Below, piece after piece: positions 27,201-35,951 of a stretch of DNA of 64,000 nucleotides. The notes beneath the pieces were generated by a model that had not been told where the DNA came from, did not search any database, and was given only the letters and a program-made list of their open reading frames with translations. Position 1 is the stretch's first letter. Every line of letters starts with the position of its first letter. The stretch is from DAOSEC01 sp035362935. Its GTDB lineage: Bacteria; Bacillota_I; Bacilli_A; ML615J-28; CAG-313. The DNA lies in assembly GCA_035362935.1 (NCBI GenBank), contig DAOSEC010000003.1:1-64000 (forward strand), in the 5' to 3' direction. Made by a program: the position numbers and the translations under genes.

Positions 27201-29015
27201 CTTGATGTGTTTGTTGATCCTAATCAACCTACCTCAAACATCACTCATTTCGTTCCACTATACAATCAATCAAATTATTATCCAAACTTAACGATTGAAG
27301 AACAAATGTCGATTTTGCAAAACTACATCAGCTATGAATTAAATGGAATGACTTATTATTCGCTACAAGAATTTGATTTACCATATAATTTATGGGGAAC
27401 ATGGAGTGTTGCAATCGAATATTCTGTTGAACCTGAATACGATAGTCTTATTAATTTTGACTATCAAGTAATGGGTGAAGTAGAAGAAAGCACAGACTTG
27501 TTAATTCATGTCAGAATTTATGATTATAGTAACGAAGATAATGCAATCAATTTTGATGTATCCATTACCATTTTACCAATAGAAATTACATCCATTGCTG
27601 ACTTTATCATCTCTGATCCAGGAATGCTTCTATTTATCAAAGGTACGGTAGTCGCAATGGACTTTGATGAAAACACAGTGCTACTATATGATGGATTTGA
27701 CTTCTTGTTTGTTCCAGCATATGGTTACATGGGTGGTTTGTGGCATGGTGATGAAGTCATTGTACAAGGAAGCTACGTTTATCAATACTACAAACATTAC
27801 ATGAGCGAAGAAAACTGGATCGTATCCACATCAAATGGTACAGGATATGAAATGGATGCTTTTCCAGTTGTTTCGATGCAAGATTTATTCTTAAATAGCC
27901 CAACCGATGCTAGTTTTTATGGTACGACCATGCAAATCGATGGCACAGTCCTCAAATCATATGGAAGTGAATCATTCATCTATGAATTAGAAGATGGATT
28001 GGGAAATCGCATACGTTTGACCAATTCAAATTACAATTCACAATTATATGACCTTGATGGATATGACATTTCAGCACAAGTGGTTATCTATGGTTATCGA
28101 GAAGGTATTTGGGTTGTACAATTGCATCATTACTCATTAAGTGAATATACTCCTTCGCAAAAAATGAGTTTGATCAAAACAGATTTAATCAAACTATATC
28201 AAAATGAACTATATCGACCTGATGAAGTGTACTATTTTTCAGCCGCACATCATGTATTTTGGGATGCCACCATTCAGTGGGCGGTTGAACTAGACGACCA
28301 AGTATACGCTAATTTTGATGGATGGAGTGATTTGTATACTGAAATTGTAACAAGCAACACAGTAATCGATTTGATTGCAACCATTACGGTTCCAACCGAT
28401 ACCGATCCTTTAATTGATACTCTAACCTTTAGCATTACGATTCGACCAATCATCGCAATTGATGGCGATGCATTTCTAGCAACCCCTGATGGGGAATGGG
28501 TATCTGTGGAAGTGATTATTTTAGTCAATGGACATCATTATATGTATGGTTTAGAACCGACGACACAAACAATCATTTATTTCGCGTTTGGGGACTGGAT
28601 TGCTTCTGAAGGACAAGTAGTCCTCATCTCGGGACAAAAAGGAACAGTCAATGGTCGAGCACAAATCAATTGGGGTGCTTATGTGGAAGAATACCTAGAA
28701 ACACTCAGTGAATATACTACACCATTTGTATACGCCACACCGACTGATCTTCGCGATACCTTCATCGATGATTACTACTATACATCCGTACGTGTAACAG
28801 GAATCTTAGAAGAAAGCAGTGTAAATGATACAACGTATCAACTCAGTTTCAATGATGATATCGTTTATATCAGAACCAAATACATTGAACAAGTATATGA
28901 ATTTAACAATTTACTTGGTAAAATGGTTACCATTGAAGGTTTGGTATTTACCAATAGCTTAGATCAAACGGTATTGCTATATCTCATTGGTGGGTATGCT
29001 GAAGAAATCATGTAA
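21224..29015 (+). CDS. Giant surface lipoprotein: InlB repeats plus OB/Ig-like modules
   Basis: This is one gene broken only by the N gap: the frame before the gap (CCA at 22235) and the frame after it (ACT at 22338) both continue a repeat unit, and the 100-N pad is not a multiple of three. The start MRKILIFLSL leads to a lipobox LFLASC, so the protein should be lipid-anchored outside the membrane. At least ten InlB-type repeats (about 65-70 residues each, ending in YAKW) fill the N-terminal 760 residues. The rest (from about 23506) alternates OB-fold-like modules (motifs such as YVSGIV..DGTGSLFI..IGDEVTISG) with Ig-like domains in an OB-OB-Ig pattern, about 14 and 5 by eye. There is no C-terminal anchor. 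Likely an adhesin or matrix-binding protein, inferred. Visible size is about 2,560 residues; true size depends on the gap. Confidence 0.85.
21300..23504 (+). repeat. InlB/Listeria-Bacteroides repeat array (coding)
   Basis: About ten tandem units of roughly 200-210 bp encode repeats with the core TFDVDGGS..PTAPTKTGYTFGGWYTTN..YAKW. The units around 22150-22650 are almost identical at DNA level (210-bp period), which explains why the assembly broke there. This is a protein-coding repeat, not a CRISPR. Confidence 0.9.
22238..22337. other. Assembly gap of 100 N
   Basis: Exactly 100 undetermined bases interrupt the repeat array. The flanks (ACATTACCA before, ACTGCTCCAACC after) would join without a gap as they do at 22540-22550, so the pad is a placeholder and may hide a number of collapsed repeat units. 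Confidence 0.97.
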
Positions 29016-29026
29016 CTCGTCATTTG

Positions 29027-29060
29027 AAAGTGTTTCCCTTTAGGGGGAGACACTTTTTTA
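29027..29060 (+). terminator. Terminator of the giant lipoprotein gene
   Basis: AAAGTGT..CCC pairs with GGG..ACACTTT around a TTTA-containing loop, then TTTTA. Confidence 0.85.
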
Positions 29061-29082
29061 TTTATAAAAATTATAACATAAA

Positions 29083-29111
29083 TTGACAATACAATTTTAA
29101 ATTGTTATAAT
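29083..29111 (+). promoter_or_regulatory. Consensus promoter with internal 7-1-7 operator
   Basis: TTGACA (29083-29088), 17-bp spacer, TATAAT (29106-29111). The spacer holds a perfect palindrome ACAATTT-T-AAATTGT (29091-29105), the 7-1-7 geometry used by Fur-family repressors. It drives a siderophore-type importer, and a Fur-family gene follows that operon. Repression by that regulator is a reasonable inference. Confidence 0.8.
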
Positions 29112-29163
29112 CTCGACGTTGTTTGTATTTATAAATATTATAAATAAGAAGAGGAGTGATGAT

Positions 29164-30126
29164 TTGAAAAAGACTTATATATTATTTCTGATCTTATTTA
29201 TACTAAGCATTACATCTTTATTCATTGGTGTAAAACAGTTTGAACTAGTTGATATCCTAACGTTATCAGAAGAAGTGCTTATGTTTTTAACCATGAGCCG
29301 GATTCCACGATTACTCGCTTTGATCTTTACAGGAATAGGTCTTAGTTTATCAGGTCTCATTATGCAAACGATTAGTCGGAATAAATTTGTTTCCCCATCG
29401 ACCGCTGCAACCATTGATTCCGCTCGATTTGGAATATTGATTGGACTTATCTTTTTTGCATCATCGGCATTTTATGTAAAAACAATTCTTGCGTTTTTAT
29501 TTGCCTTTTTAGGCACCCTTTTGTTTATGAAATTGATTTCTATGCTCAAAGCAAAGAACATGCTTTTGATTCCATTGTTAGGAATCGTGTTAGGAACTCT
29601 GATTGACGCACTCACTTCTTTAATTGCCTACCGATTTGACGTTATCCAATTACTCAATTCTTCTTTGGTTGGTGATTTTTCGTTAATCGTTCAAGGTAGA
29701 TATGAACTTCTATACATCATGATTCCAGTTGTGATTATACTATATTTATATAGTTATCAATTTAGTATAGCAGGACTTGGAGAAGATGTTTCAAAAAATT
29801 TAGGACTCCATTACAATCAAGTTGTAATCATAGGTATCGCACTTGTTGCAATCATCAGTGCGACAACAATCATTACCGTAGGTAATATTCCCTTTTTGGG
29901 ATTGATTGTTCCAAACATTGTCATGATGATCCATGGCAATCACTTGAAAAAGAATATGGTACCGACCTCTTTATTTGGTGCGATATTGGTGATATCTACC
30001 GATATAGTTGGTAGAGTCATCATTTTCCCTTATGAAATACCGATTGGACTGTCCTTAGGTGTTGTTGGGAGTTTGATCTTTTTATACTTGTTGTTAAGGA
30101 GACCAAAGTATGTCAAACAAACTTAA
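29164..30126 (+). CDS. Iron-siderophore ABC permease, FecCD family (YclN-like)
   Basis: The 320-residue permease has about nine membrane helices and FecCD hallmarks: MSRIPRLLALIFTGIGLSLSG near the N terminus, VSPSTAATIDSARFG, and GNIPFLGLIVPNIVMMIHG before the last helices. It resembles YclN of the petrobactin importer more than FepD or FhuB. I chose TTG 29164 because GAGGAG ends seven bases upstream; no ATG fits. The downstream permease gene starts inside its last 17 bases. First gene of a four-gene import operon. Confidence 0.87.
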   Translation: MKKTYILFLILFILSITSLFIGVKQFELVDILTLSEEVLMFLTMSRIPRLLALIFTGIGLSLSGLIMQTISRNKFVSPSTAATIDSARFGILIGLIFFASSAFYVKTILAFLFAFLGTLLFMKLISMLKAKNMLLIPLLGIVLGTLIDALTSLIAYRFDVIQLLNSSLVGDFSLIVQGRYELLYIMIPVVIILYLYSYQFSIAGLGEDVSKNLGLHYNQVVIIGIALVAIISATTIITVGNIPFLGLIVPNIVMMIHGNHLKKNMVPTSLFGAILVISTDIVGRVIIFPYEIPIGLSLGVVGSLIFLYLLLRRPKYVKQT

Positions 30127-31060
30127 ATGGAGCTTAATTTTAATTGTCATAGTATTGGCCTTACTTTATGTGTTCTTAGAAATGAATCGAAATGCTTTTT
30201 CTTACATGTTTCCAAGAAGGCTCATTCGACTATTCGCAATCATCCTCGTTGCTTTTGTGGTAGCAACATCAACGGCGAGTTTTCAAGCACTCACCAATCA
30301 CCATATTTTAACTCCATCTATGCTTGGGTATGATTCAATTTATTTGTTGATGCAGACGGTACTCATTTTCGTATTGGGTTCAACCCATCCTCTTAGTTCA
30401 AGCTCATCCTTACTATTTTTTGTAACACTCATCATCATGGTTGGATTATCAACAATTCTCTTTGTTCCATTGCTTCGTTACTTAAGACACGATTTATTTA
30501 CATTTTTATTAATTGGAATCGTGCTTGCGACCCTTTTTCGCAGTGTGACCAGCTTTTTACAGATGATCATCGACCCAAACGAATTTAGCATCATTCAAGA
30601 TCGGTCTTTCGCAAGTTTCAATAATATGAATGTAAGCCTAATCTATATTGCATATGCGATTGTCATTGTGACAACGATTGTATTTCAACATCGAATCAAA
30701 GAACTAGATTGTATTGCTTTGGGAAAATCTCAAGCCATCAATTTAGGGATAGATTATAACAAGGCTACAACCGAGATGATTGTTATGATTGGTATCTTGA
30801 TTTCGGTTAGTACGGCACTGGTTGGACCAATCATGTTCTTAGGACTGCTGGTGGTCAATATCGCAAGAAGCATTCTTGCAACTTACAAGCATTCTGCTTT
30901 GATTCTAATATCCTTTTTGATCGGTGCTGGTATCATCCTCATAGGCCAAACATTACTAGAACGCTATTTCAATAATATGATTCCCCTAGGTGTCGTGATC
31001 AATGCTTTTGGAGGACTCTATTTGCTTTATTTACTCGTTAAGGAATTTAAACGCATATGA
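30110..31060 (+). CDS. Iron-siderophore ABC permease, FecCD family (YclO-like)
   Basis: The 316-residue second permease has nine to ten helices with FPRRLIRLFAIILVAFVVATS (split as in the family), TPSMLGYDSIYLL and TALVGPIMFLGLLVVNIAR, the cytoplasmic coupling region. It resembles YclO and should pair with the preceding protein as a heterodimer. AAGGAG precedes the ATG inside the upstream gene, and its stop overlaps the ATPase start by 4 bases. Confidence 0.87.
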   Translation: MSNKLKWSLILIVIVLALLYVFLEMNRNAFSYMFPRRLIRLFAIILVAFVVATSTASFQALTNHHILTPSMLGYDSIYLLMQTVLIFVLGSTHPLSSSSSLLFFVTLIIMVGLSTILFVPLLRYLRHDLFTFLLIGIVLATLFRSVTSFLQMIIDPNEFSIIQDRSFASFNNMNVSLIYIAYAIVIVTTIVFQHRIKELDCIALGKSQAINLGIDYNKATTEMIVMIGILISVSTALVGPIMFLGLLVVNIARSILATYKHSALILISFLIGAGIILIGQTLLERYFNNMIPLGVVINAFGGLYLLYLLVKEFKRI

Positions 31061-31812
31061 TTGAAGTGAAAAACATTTCGAAATCCTATCAAACAACAAA
31101 CATACTGAACAATTTATCTCTGATCATCCCACAACAACGCTTAACAACCATCATCGGTCCCAATGGGGCAGGAAAATCAACCTTAATTGGTATGATTTCA
31201 CGGATCATCCCACCCACTAGTGGAGATGTATTGATCAATGGTGTGAGTATATTCAAACAAAAATCAAATGAACTCGCCAAAAAACTTTCGATTTTGAAAC
31301 AGGATAATCATATTTTATTGAAATTAACCGTAGAAGAACTCGTATCCTTCGGACGATATCCACATAGTTTTGGAAAACTAACCCCTATTGACCATGTAAA
31401 AATCAAAGAAGCAATTACATATATGGATTTGGAATCGCTTCAACATCAGTTGATTCACACGTTATCTGGGGGTGAACGACAGCGTGCTTATATCGCAATG
31501 ATTCTAGCTCAAGATACCGACTATATTATACTAGATGAGCCACTCAATAGCGTTGACATCAAACATGCGAAAGAGTTGATGACGCGGATTAGAAGACTTG
31601 TGGATGAACTTGGTAAGACAGTGGTTGTGGTTTTACATGACATTAATTTTGCTTCTAGTTATTCCGATTACATCATTGCTTTGAAGCGAGGAGATGTGGT
31701 ATTTAGTGGCACTCCTGATGATCTCATGCATCAACACATCCTAACTCAAATCTATGACATTCCATTTACCATTGCTAAGAATAACAATAAAAAAATAGGA
31801 ATCTATTATTAA
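31057..31812 (+). CDS. Iron-siderophore ABC ATPase (YclP-like)
   Basis: A 251-residue ATPase with Walker A GPNGAGKST at about 35-43, Q-loop LKQDNH, a FecE-type segment ELVSFGRYPH, signature LSGGERQRAYIAM near 135-147, Walker B YIILDEP near 156-162 and the H-loop VLHDINFAS. All catalytic motifs are intact. It powers the two permeases encoded upstream. Start ATG overlaps the permease stop (ATGA). Confidence 0.92.
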   Translation: MIEVKNISKSYQTTNILNNLSLIIPQQRLTTIIGPNGAGKSTLIGMISRIIPPTSGDVLINGVSIFKQKSNELAKKLSILKQDNHILLKLTVEELVSFGRYPHSFGKLTPIDHVKIKEAITYMDLESLQHQLIHTLSGGERQRAYIAMILAQDTDYIILDEPLNSVDIKHAKELMTRIRRLVDELGKTVVVVLHDINFASSYSDYIIALKRGDVVFSGTPDDLMHQHILTQIYDIPFTIAKNNNKKIGIYY

Positions 31813-31825
31813 AAGGAGAAATATT

Positions 31826-32761
31826 ATGACAAAACAAAATGTATTCATTGCTATGATTGCAGTTGCTGTATTATTCGCAACGTATCTTGCTTTTGAACTG
31901 TTTCCAAAACCAACAACAATCGAGGGTGATCTCACCATTACTCATATGCTCGGTGACACAGTCGTTAAAAGAAATCCTACAAAAGTAGTGGTGTTTGACT
32001 ATGGAGTGTTAGAAACCTTAGATCAACTTGAAGTAGAAGTGATTGGACTACCAAAATCAAGTCTACCGAGTAAGTTATCCAAATATGCAAGCAGTCAGTA
32101 TACCGATGTAGGGACATTATTTGAACCAAATTTTGAATTATTATATACCCTATCACCTGAACTCATTATCATTTCTCATCGACAACTTGCATTATACGAT
32201 CAACTATCTGAGATTGCTCCTACGATTTATTTGGGAATGAACAATACGAGCTTTATAGATAGTTTTGAACAAAACATGTTAATGTTGGGGCAAATATTTG
32301 ATAAAACAGAAGAACAAGTCGCTTTGGTAGAACAAGTTAGAATTGAAGTAGAAGTTGTAAATACAGTCGCTTCGTCATCCAATTTAAAGGTATTGGTTAT
32401 TATGGTCAACGCAAATAACATCAGTGCATTGGGAGTTGGTTCAAGGTTTGATGTTGTACACACCGATTTTGGTGCAATCCCAGCTGATCCTAATATTGCG
32501 ATTTCTCAACATGGACAAAATGTGACTTTTGAGTACATTCATCAAATCAATCCTGATATCTTACTCATTGTGGATCGTGGTATGATTGTAGAAGGTGGTG
32601 GAGGTGCTGCTCAACTTTTAGACAATGAATTCATCAATCAAACCAAAGCGGCACAAACCGGAAAAATGATTTATTTGGATGCTGTTGCGTGGTATATCAC
32701 AACAGGTGGATCTGATTCCATTGCTATCATGATGGATGATCTTTTAAGAGCATTTGAATAA
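31826..32761 (+). CDS. Siderophore-binding protein (YclQ/FecB-like), membrane-anchored
   Basis: The 311-residue binding protein has the FecB-type bilobal pattern: ITHMLGDTVVKRNPTKVVVFDYGVLETLDQL, VGTLFEPNFELLYTLSPELII, IAPTIYLG and NPDILLIVDRG. The N terminus (about 7-26) is hydrophobic but lacks a lipobox Cys, so the protein is probably held by an uncleaved helix or released, unlike typical Gram-positive lipoprotein receptors. RBS AAAGGAG. Last gene of the importer operon, 13 bp after the ATPase. Confidence 0.87.
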   Translation: MTKQNVFIAMIAVAVLFATYLAFELFPKPTTIEGDLTITHMLGDTVVKRNPTKVVVFDYGVLETLDQLEVEVIGLPKSSLPSKLSKYASSQYTDVGTLFEPNFELLYTLSPELIIISHRQLALYDQLSEIAPTIYLGMNNTSFIDSFEQNMLMLGQIFDKTEEQVALVEQVRIEVEVVNTVASSSNLKVLVIMVNANNISALGVGSRFDVVHTDFGAIPADPNIAISQHGQNVTFEYIHQINPDILLIVDRGMIVEGGGGAAQLLDNEFINQTKAAQTGKMIYLDAVAWYITTGGSDSIAIMMDDLLRAFE

Positions 32762-32782
32762 GGATGTTTTACCATTTTTTTC

Positions 32783-32810
32783 TTGCTTAATCATGAAAAC
32801 GTGATATAAT
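32783..32810 (+). promoter_or_regulatory. Promoter of the Fur-family gene
   Basis: TTGCTT (32783-32788), 16-bp spacer, TATAAT (32805-32810). No second copy of the ACAATTT palindrome is seen here. Confidence 0.6.
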
Positions 32811-32825
32811 ACAACCGGTGATAGT

Positions 32826-33308
32826 ATGAAGACAGAAATAAATAACCCATTATTCGATAAAATTAAGCAAACCAACATGCGACTAACCGCACCAAGAAAA
32901 GCAATTATCGAAATATTAGAAGGTAAACATTTGACACTTCAAGAGATTTATGAACAAATGAAAGAGATGGGACATCATAATTTAAGTACGGTGTATAACA
33001 ATATCGAAGCGTTATTACAGGAAAAAATTGTAACCGAAGTCTATATCAATGGAAAAACCCATTATGATTTGGCAATCGAAGATGAATCTCATTCCGCAGC
33101 AGAACACATTCATGTTGCTTGTAAAGTAGATGATCATATCATTGAAATCAATCATTCTGATGTCATTGAAATGATAAAAAAACATCCTGCTTTTCAACAC
33201 TTTCAAATAGAGTCGATCAAACTTGTTGTAGAAGGAGTTTGCCCGAGTTTTGAACAAGGGTTGTGTCATTCCAGCGACAACTGTTATTTAAAATCCAAAC
33301 ATGAATAG
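32826..33308 (+). CDS. Fur-family transcriptional regulator
   Basis: A 160-residue metalloregulator. The winged helix spans about 12-90 (MRLTAPRKAIIEILEG, then LTLQEIYEQMKE and NLSTVYNNIEALLQE, the family signature). The metal/dimer domain has EHIHVACKVDDHIIEI near 94-109. The usual structural-zinc CxxC of Fur/PerR is absent there (CKVD), while the C terminus has three Cys in VCPSFEQGLCHSSDNC. So the zinc site is lost or rearranged. It follows the importer operon and is the natural candidate to bind the palindrome at 29091; whether it is Fur-, PerR- or Zur-like cannot be told. Confidence 0.85.
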   Translation: MKTEINNPLFDKIKQTNMRLTAPRKAIIEILEGKHLTLQEIYEQMKEMGHHNLSTVYNNIEALLQEKIVTEVYINGKTHYDLAIEDESHSAAEHIHVACKVDDHIIEINHSDVIEMIKKHPAFQHFQIESIKLVVEGVCPSFEQGLCHSSDNCYLKSKHE

Positions 33309-33316
33309 AAGTCATT

Positions 33317-33350
33317 ATACCCATAGCGCTAGCTATGGGTATTTATTATT
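33317..33350 (+). terminator. Rho-independent terminator
   Basis: ATACCCATAGC (33317-33327) pairs with GCTATGGGTAT (33332-33342), followed by a T-rich TTATTATTT tail. Confidence 0.8.
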
Positions 33351-33429
33351 TGTTTCGTTGCATTTAGATTTACAATCTCCCTATGAAAAATAACCTCACT
33401 TTTTTCGTGCAAATATTTCATTTTTTTGG

Positions 33430-33435
33430 TATAAT
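33430..33435 (+). promoter_or_regulatory. -10 box upstream of bipA
   Basis: TATAAT at 33430-33435, inside the short palindrome GGTATAATACC; the -35 is weak. Confidence 0.5.
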
Positions 33436-33469
33436 ACCATAGTTAAAAGAAAGTATATGAGGTCCCTTT

Positions 33470-35284
33470 ATGGAAATTAGAAATATTGCGATTATTGCGC
33501 ATGTCGATCACGGAAAAACAACATTGGTTGATAGTTTATTACAACAATCCAATACCTTACGAGAAAACTTTGCATTAGAAGAACGAGCAATGGATACCAA
33601 CGCATTAGAGCGTGAACGTGGGATTACCATTTTAGCCAAGAATACAGCAATCAATTACAAAGGCGTACGAATTAATATTTTAGACACCCCAGGTCATGCG
33701 GATTTTGGTGGAGAAGTAGAACGCATCATGAACATGGTAGATGCTGTTATTTTGGTTGTAGACGCGTTTGAAGGAACCATGCCCCAAACTAGGTTTGTAC
33801 TAAACAAAGCACTAGAAGCGAATGTCTTGCCTTTGGTGGTCATTAACAAGGTAGATCGAGACTTCGCCAAACCACTTGAGATTGTTGATGAAGTGATTGA
33901 TTTGTTCATTGAATTAGAAGCAAGTGAAGAACAACTAAACTTTCCGATCATCTATGCATCAGGCTTAAAAGGGTTAGCAAGTTTCAATCATGACTTTAGC
34001 GACGCAGTTGATATGAAACCACTTCTTGATACCATACTAAGTTATGTGCCAGCTCCGATTTCCAAACCAGATGAACCATTGTTATTTCAACCATCTTTGC
34101 TGGATTACAATGAATATGTTGGACGTATTGGCATTGGAAAAATCATTCAAGGGACGTTTCGTCTCAATGAAATGGTTAGCTGTGTTCGATTGGATGGGTC
34201 AATCAAACCATTTCGTGTTCAAAAATTATATGGATTTTTAGGTTTACAAAAAGTAGAAATTGAAGAAGCTTATGCAGGAGACATCGTTGCGATTGCCGGA
34301 CTTCCAGATATCCATGTCGGGGAAACAGTATGCAATGTTGGATTTGAACATGCACTTCCACCCATTCACATCGATGAACCAACCGTACAGATGACCTTTG
34401 GAGTCAATACCTCACCCCTTTGTGGAAGAGAAGGAAGACTTGTTACCTCATCCAAACTAGAAGAACGTTTGTATCGTGAAGTACAAAAAGATGTCAGTTT
34501 AAAAGTTGAGCGTGGAGAGTTGCGAGATGAGTGGGTTGTATCTGGTCGAGGTGAACTTCACTTAGGTATTTTAATTGAAAATATGCGACGAGAAGGATAT
34601 GAATTTCAAGTATCACGCCCAAGAGTTATCTTAAAAGAAATCAATGGTGTTGTTTGTGAACCCTATGAATTTGTTCAAGTCGATTGTCCAAACGATGTGA
34701 TTGGAAACGTGATTGAACTTCTTGGAAATCGAAGAGGGATTATGGAATCAATGAATCACTCTCTCACTCAAACTAGACTCATTTATACAATGCCTTCTAG
34801 AGGATTGATAGGTTTAATGACAGACTTTATGACAGCAACCAAAGGATATGGTGTATTAAATCACACCTATTTGGAATATCGAGAACGTGAAAATATCGCC
34901 GTAGGGAATCGAAAACTAGGTGTTTTGGTTTCGATGCTCGATGGATTATCAACTTCTTACGCACTCGGTCAAATTGAAGACCGTGGTATCATGTTCATTG
35001 AACCGCGAACTCAAGTGTATGAAGGCATGATTATTGGTGAGGCCAATAAAGAGTTTGACTTAGCGGTGAATGCCGTGAGAGAAAAGCAAATGTCAAATAT
35101 GAGATCAAGTTCGAAAGACTCCACGGTTGTATTAAAAAGACCAAGACTCATGAGCTTAGAAGCATGTTTGGAGTTTATCAACGACGATGAACTTGTAGAA
35201 GTTACACCAAAAAGCATTCGTTTGCGTAAAAAAATCTTAAATACCACGGATCGAAAGAAATTTGATAAATACGATAAGGAGTAA
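33470..35284 (+). CDS. bipA: Ribosome-associated GTPase TypA/BipA
   Basis: A 604-residue translational GTPase of normal family length. G motifs: AHVDHGKTT at 10-18, RGITI, DTPGHADFGGEVER, NKVDR. Domains II, III and V follow, with the BipA-specific C-terminal region (PSRGLIGLMTDFMTATKGYG and NMRSSSKDSTVVLK). BipA assists 50S assembly and growth under stress such as cold. GAGG before the ATG. The next gene starts 7 bp after its stop. Confidence 0.96.
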   Translation: MEIRNIAIIAHVDHGKTTLVDSLLQQSNTLRENFALEERAMDTNALERERGITILAKNTAINYKGVRINILDTPGHADFGGEVERIMNMVDAVILVVDAFEGTMPQTRFVLNKALEANVLPLVVINKVDRDFAKPLEIVDEVIDLFIELEASEEQLNFPIIYASGLKGLASFNHDFSDAVDMKPLLDTILSYVPAPISKPDEPLLFQPSLLDYNEYVGRIGIGKIIQGTFRLNEMVSCVRLDGSIKPFRVQKLYGFLGLQKVEIEEAYAGDIVAIAGLPDIHVGETVCNVGFEHALPPIHIDEPTVQMTFGVNTSPLCGREGRLVTSSKLEERLYREVQKDVSLKVERGELRDEWVVSGRGELHLGILIENMRREGYEFQVSRPRVILKEINGVVCEPYEFVQVDCPNDVIGNVIELLGNRRGIMESMNHSLTQTRLIYTMPSRGLIGLMTDFMTATKGYGVLNHTYLEYRERENIAVGNRKLGVLVSMLDGLSTSYALGQIEDRGIMFIEPRTQVYEGMIIGEANKEFDLAVNAVREKQMSNMRSSSKDSTVVLKRPRLMSLEACLEFINDDELVEVTPKSIRLRKKILNTTDRKKFDKYDKE

Positions 35285-35290
35285 CAAACA

Positions 35291-35857
35291 ATGAACATAA
35301 AAAGTGTGGATGCTTTGCCTGAGGGATATCAATTGGATCGTGAAATCAATTTAGAAAAAGACAAAAGACTGTTTTGGATGATTAATATCTTATCTATAGT
35401 ACTTTTCATCCCATTTGTGTTGATTGCTATCGTCTTACAAATTTCTTTTACCATTGAAATCATACCGGTTATGATGATATTCCCTCTATCCATTGGTGCC
35501 ATCATCATTCATGAATTGATCCATGGATTCTTTTTTAAACGAGGAACCAAACAAAAAGTGAAATTTGCGTTTCATGGTTGGGCAGCCAGTGCGAGTGTAC
35601 CTGGGGTATATTTTTACAAACATCATTATTTAAAAGTTGGACTATCCCCTGCGATTATCCTCAATGGACTACTCATCTTTTTGTTGCTTGTGTTACCAAA
35701 TGCTTGGTTTTATCCTTTATATATCACCCTTGCAATTCATTTTGGTGGATGCATTGGAGATTTTTATGTCAGTTTATTACTTAGAAAGTATGATGCTAGT
35801 ACCTTAATTGAGGATACTGGTGTTGGTATGAAATTTTATACGAAGACAAAGTGTTAA
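35291..35857 (+). CDS. DUF3267 putative zinc metalloprotease, membrane-bound
   Basis: A 188-residue membrane protein with four helices (about 31-52, 60-80, 115-135, 140-158). The zincin-like motif HELIHGF at about 76-82 lies in the second helix, as in DUF3267 proteins. A proposed third ligand region is HFGGCIGDFYVS near 155-166. Substrate unknown. RBS AAGGAG; probably co-transcribed with bipA. Its stop lies inside the loop of the terminator that follows. Confidence 0.8.
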   Translation: MNIKSVDALPEGYQLDREINLEKDKRLFWMINILSIVLFIPFVLIAIVLQISFTIEIIPVMMIFPLSIGAIIIHELIHGFFFKRGTKQKVKFAFHGWAASASVPGVYFYKHHYLKVGLSPAIILNGLLIFLLLVLPNAWFYPLYITLAIHFGGCIGDFYVSLLLRKYDASTLIEDTGVGMKFYTKTKC

Positions 35858-35876
35858 TAAGCACTTTGTTTTTTTT
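35846..35876 (+). terminator. Terminator overlapping the DUF3267 stop
   Basis: ACAAAGTG (35846-35853) pairs with CACTTTGT (35862-35869), then TTTTTTT. The TAA stop lies in the loop. Confidence 0.88.
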
Positions 35877-35911
35877 ACTTAAAACAATTAGTGAAAATAG
35901 GATTCTTATGA

Positions 35912-35917
35912 TATAAT
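35912..35917 (+). promoter_or_regulatory. -10 box of the B12-sensor/GGDEF operon
   Basis: TATAAT at 35912-35917 with no good -35 at the expected distance. Confidence 0.45.
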
Positions 35918-35951
35918 CAAATTAGGAAATAAGAAGGTAAGGTGAACGACT

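Noticed and set aside
22515..29015. A separate gene starting in the middle of the repeat array
   Set aside because: The start is an internal GTG inside a repeat unit. The frame is open back to the N gap and continues the upstream lipoprotein once the arbitrary gap length is ignored.
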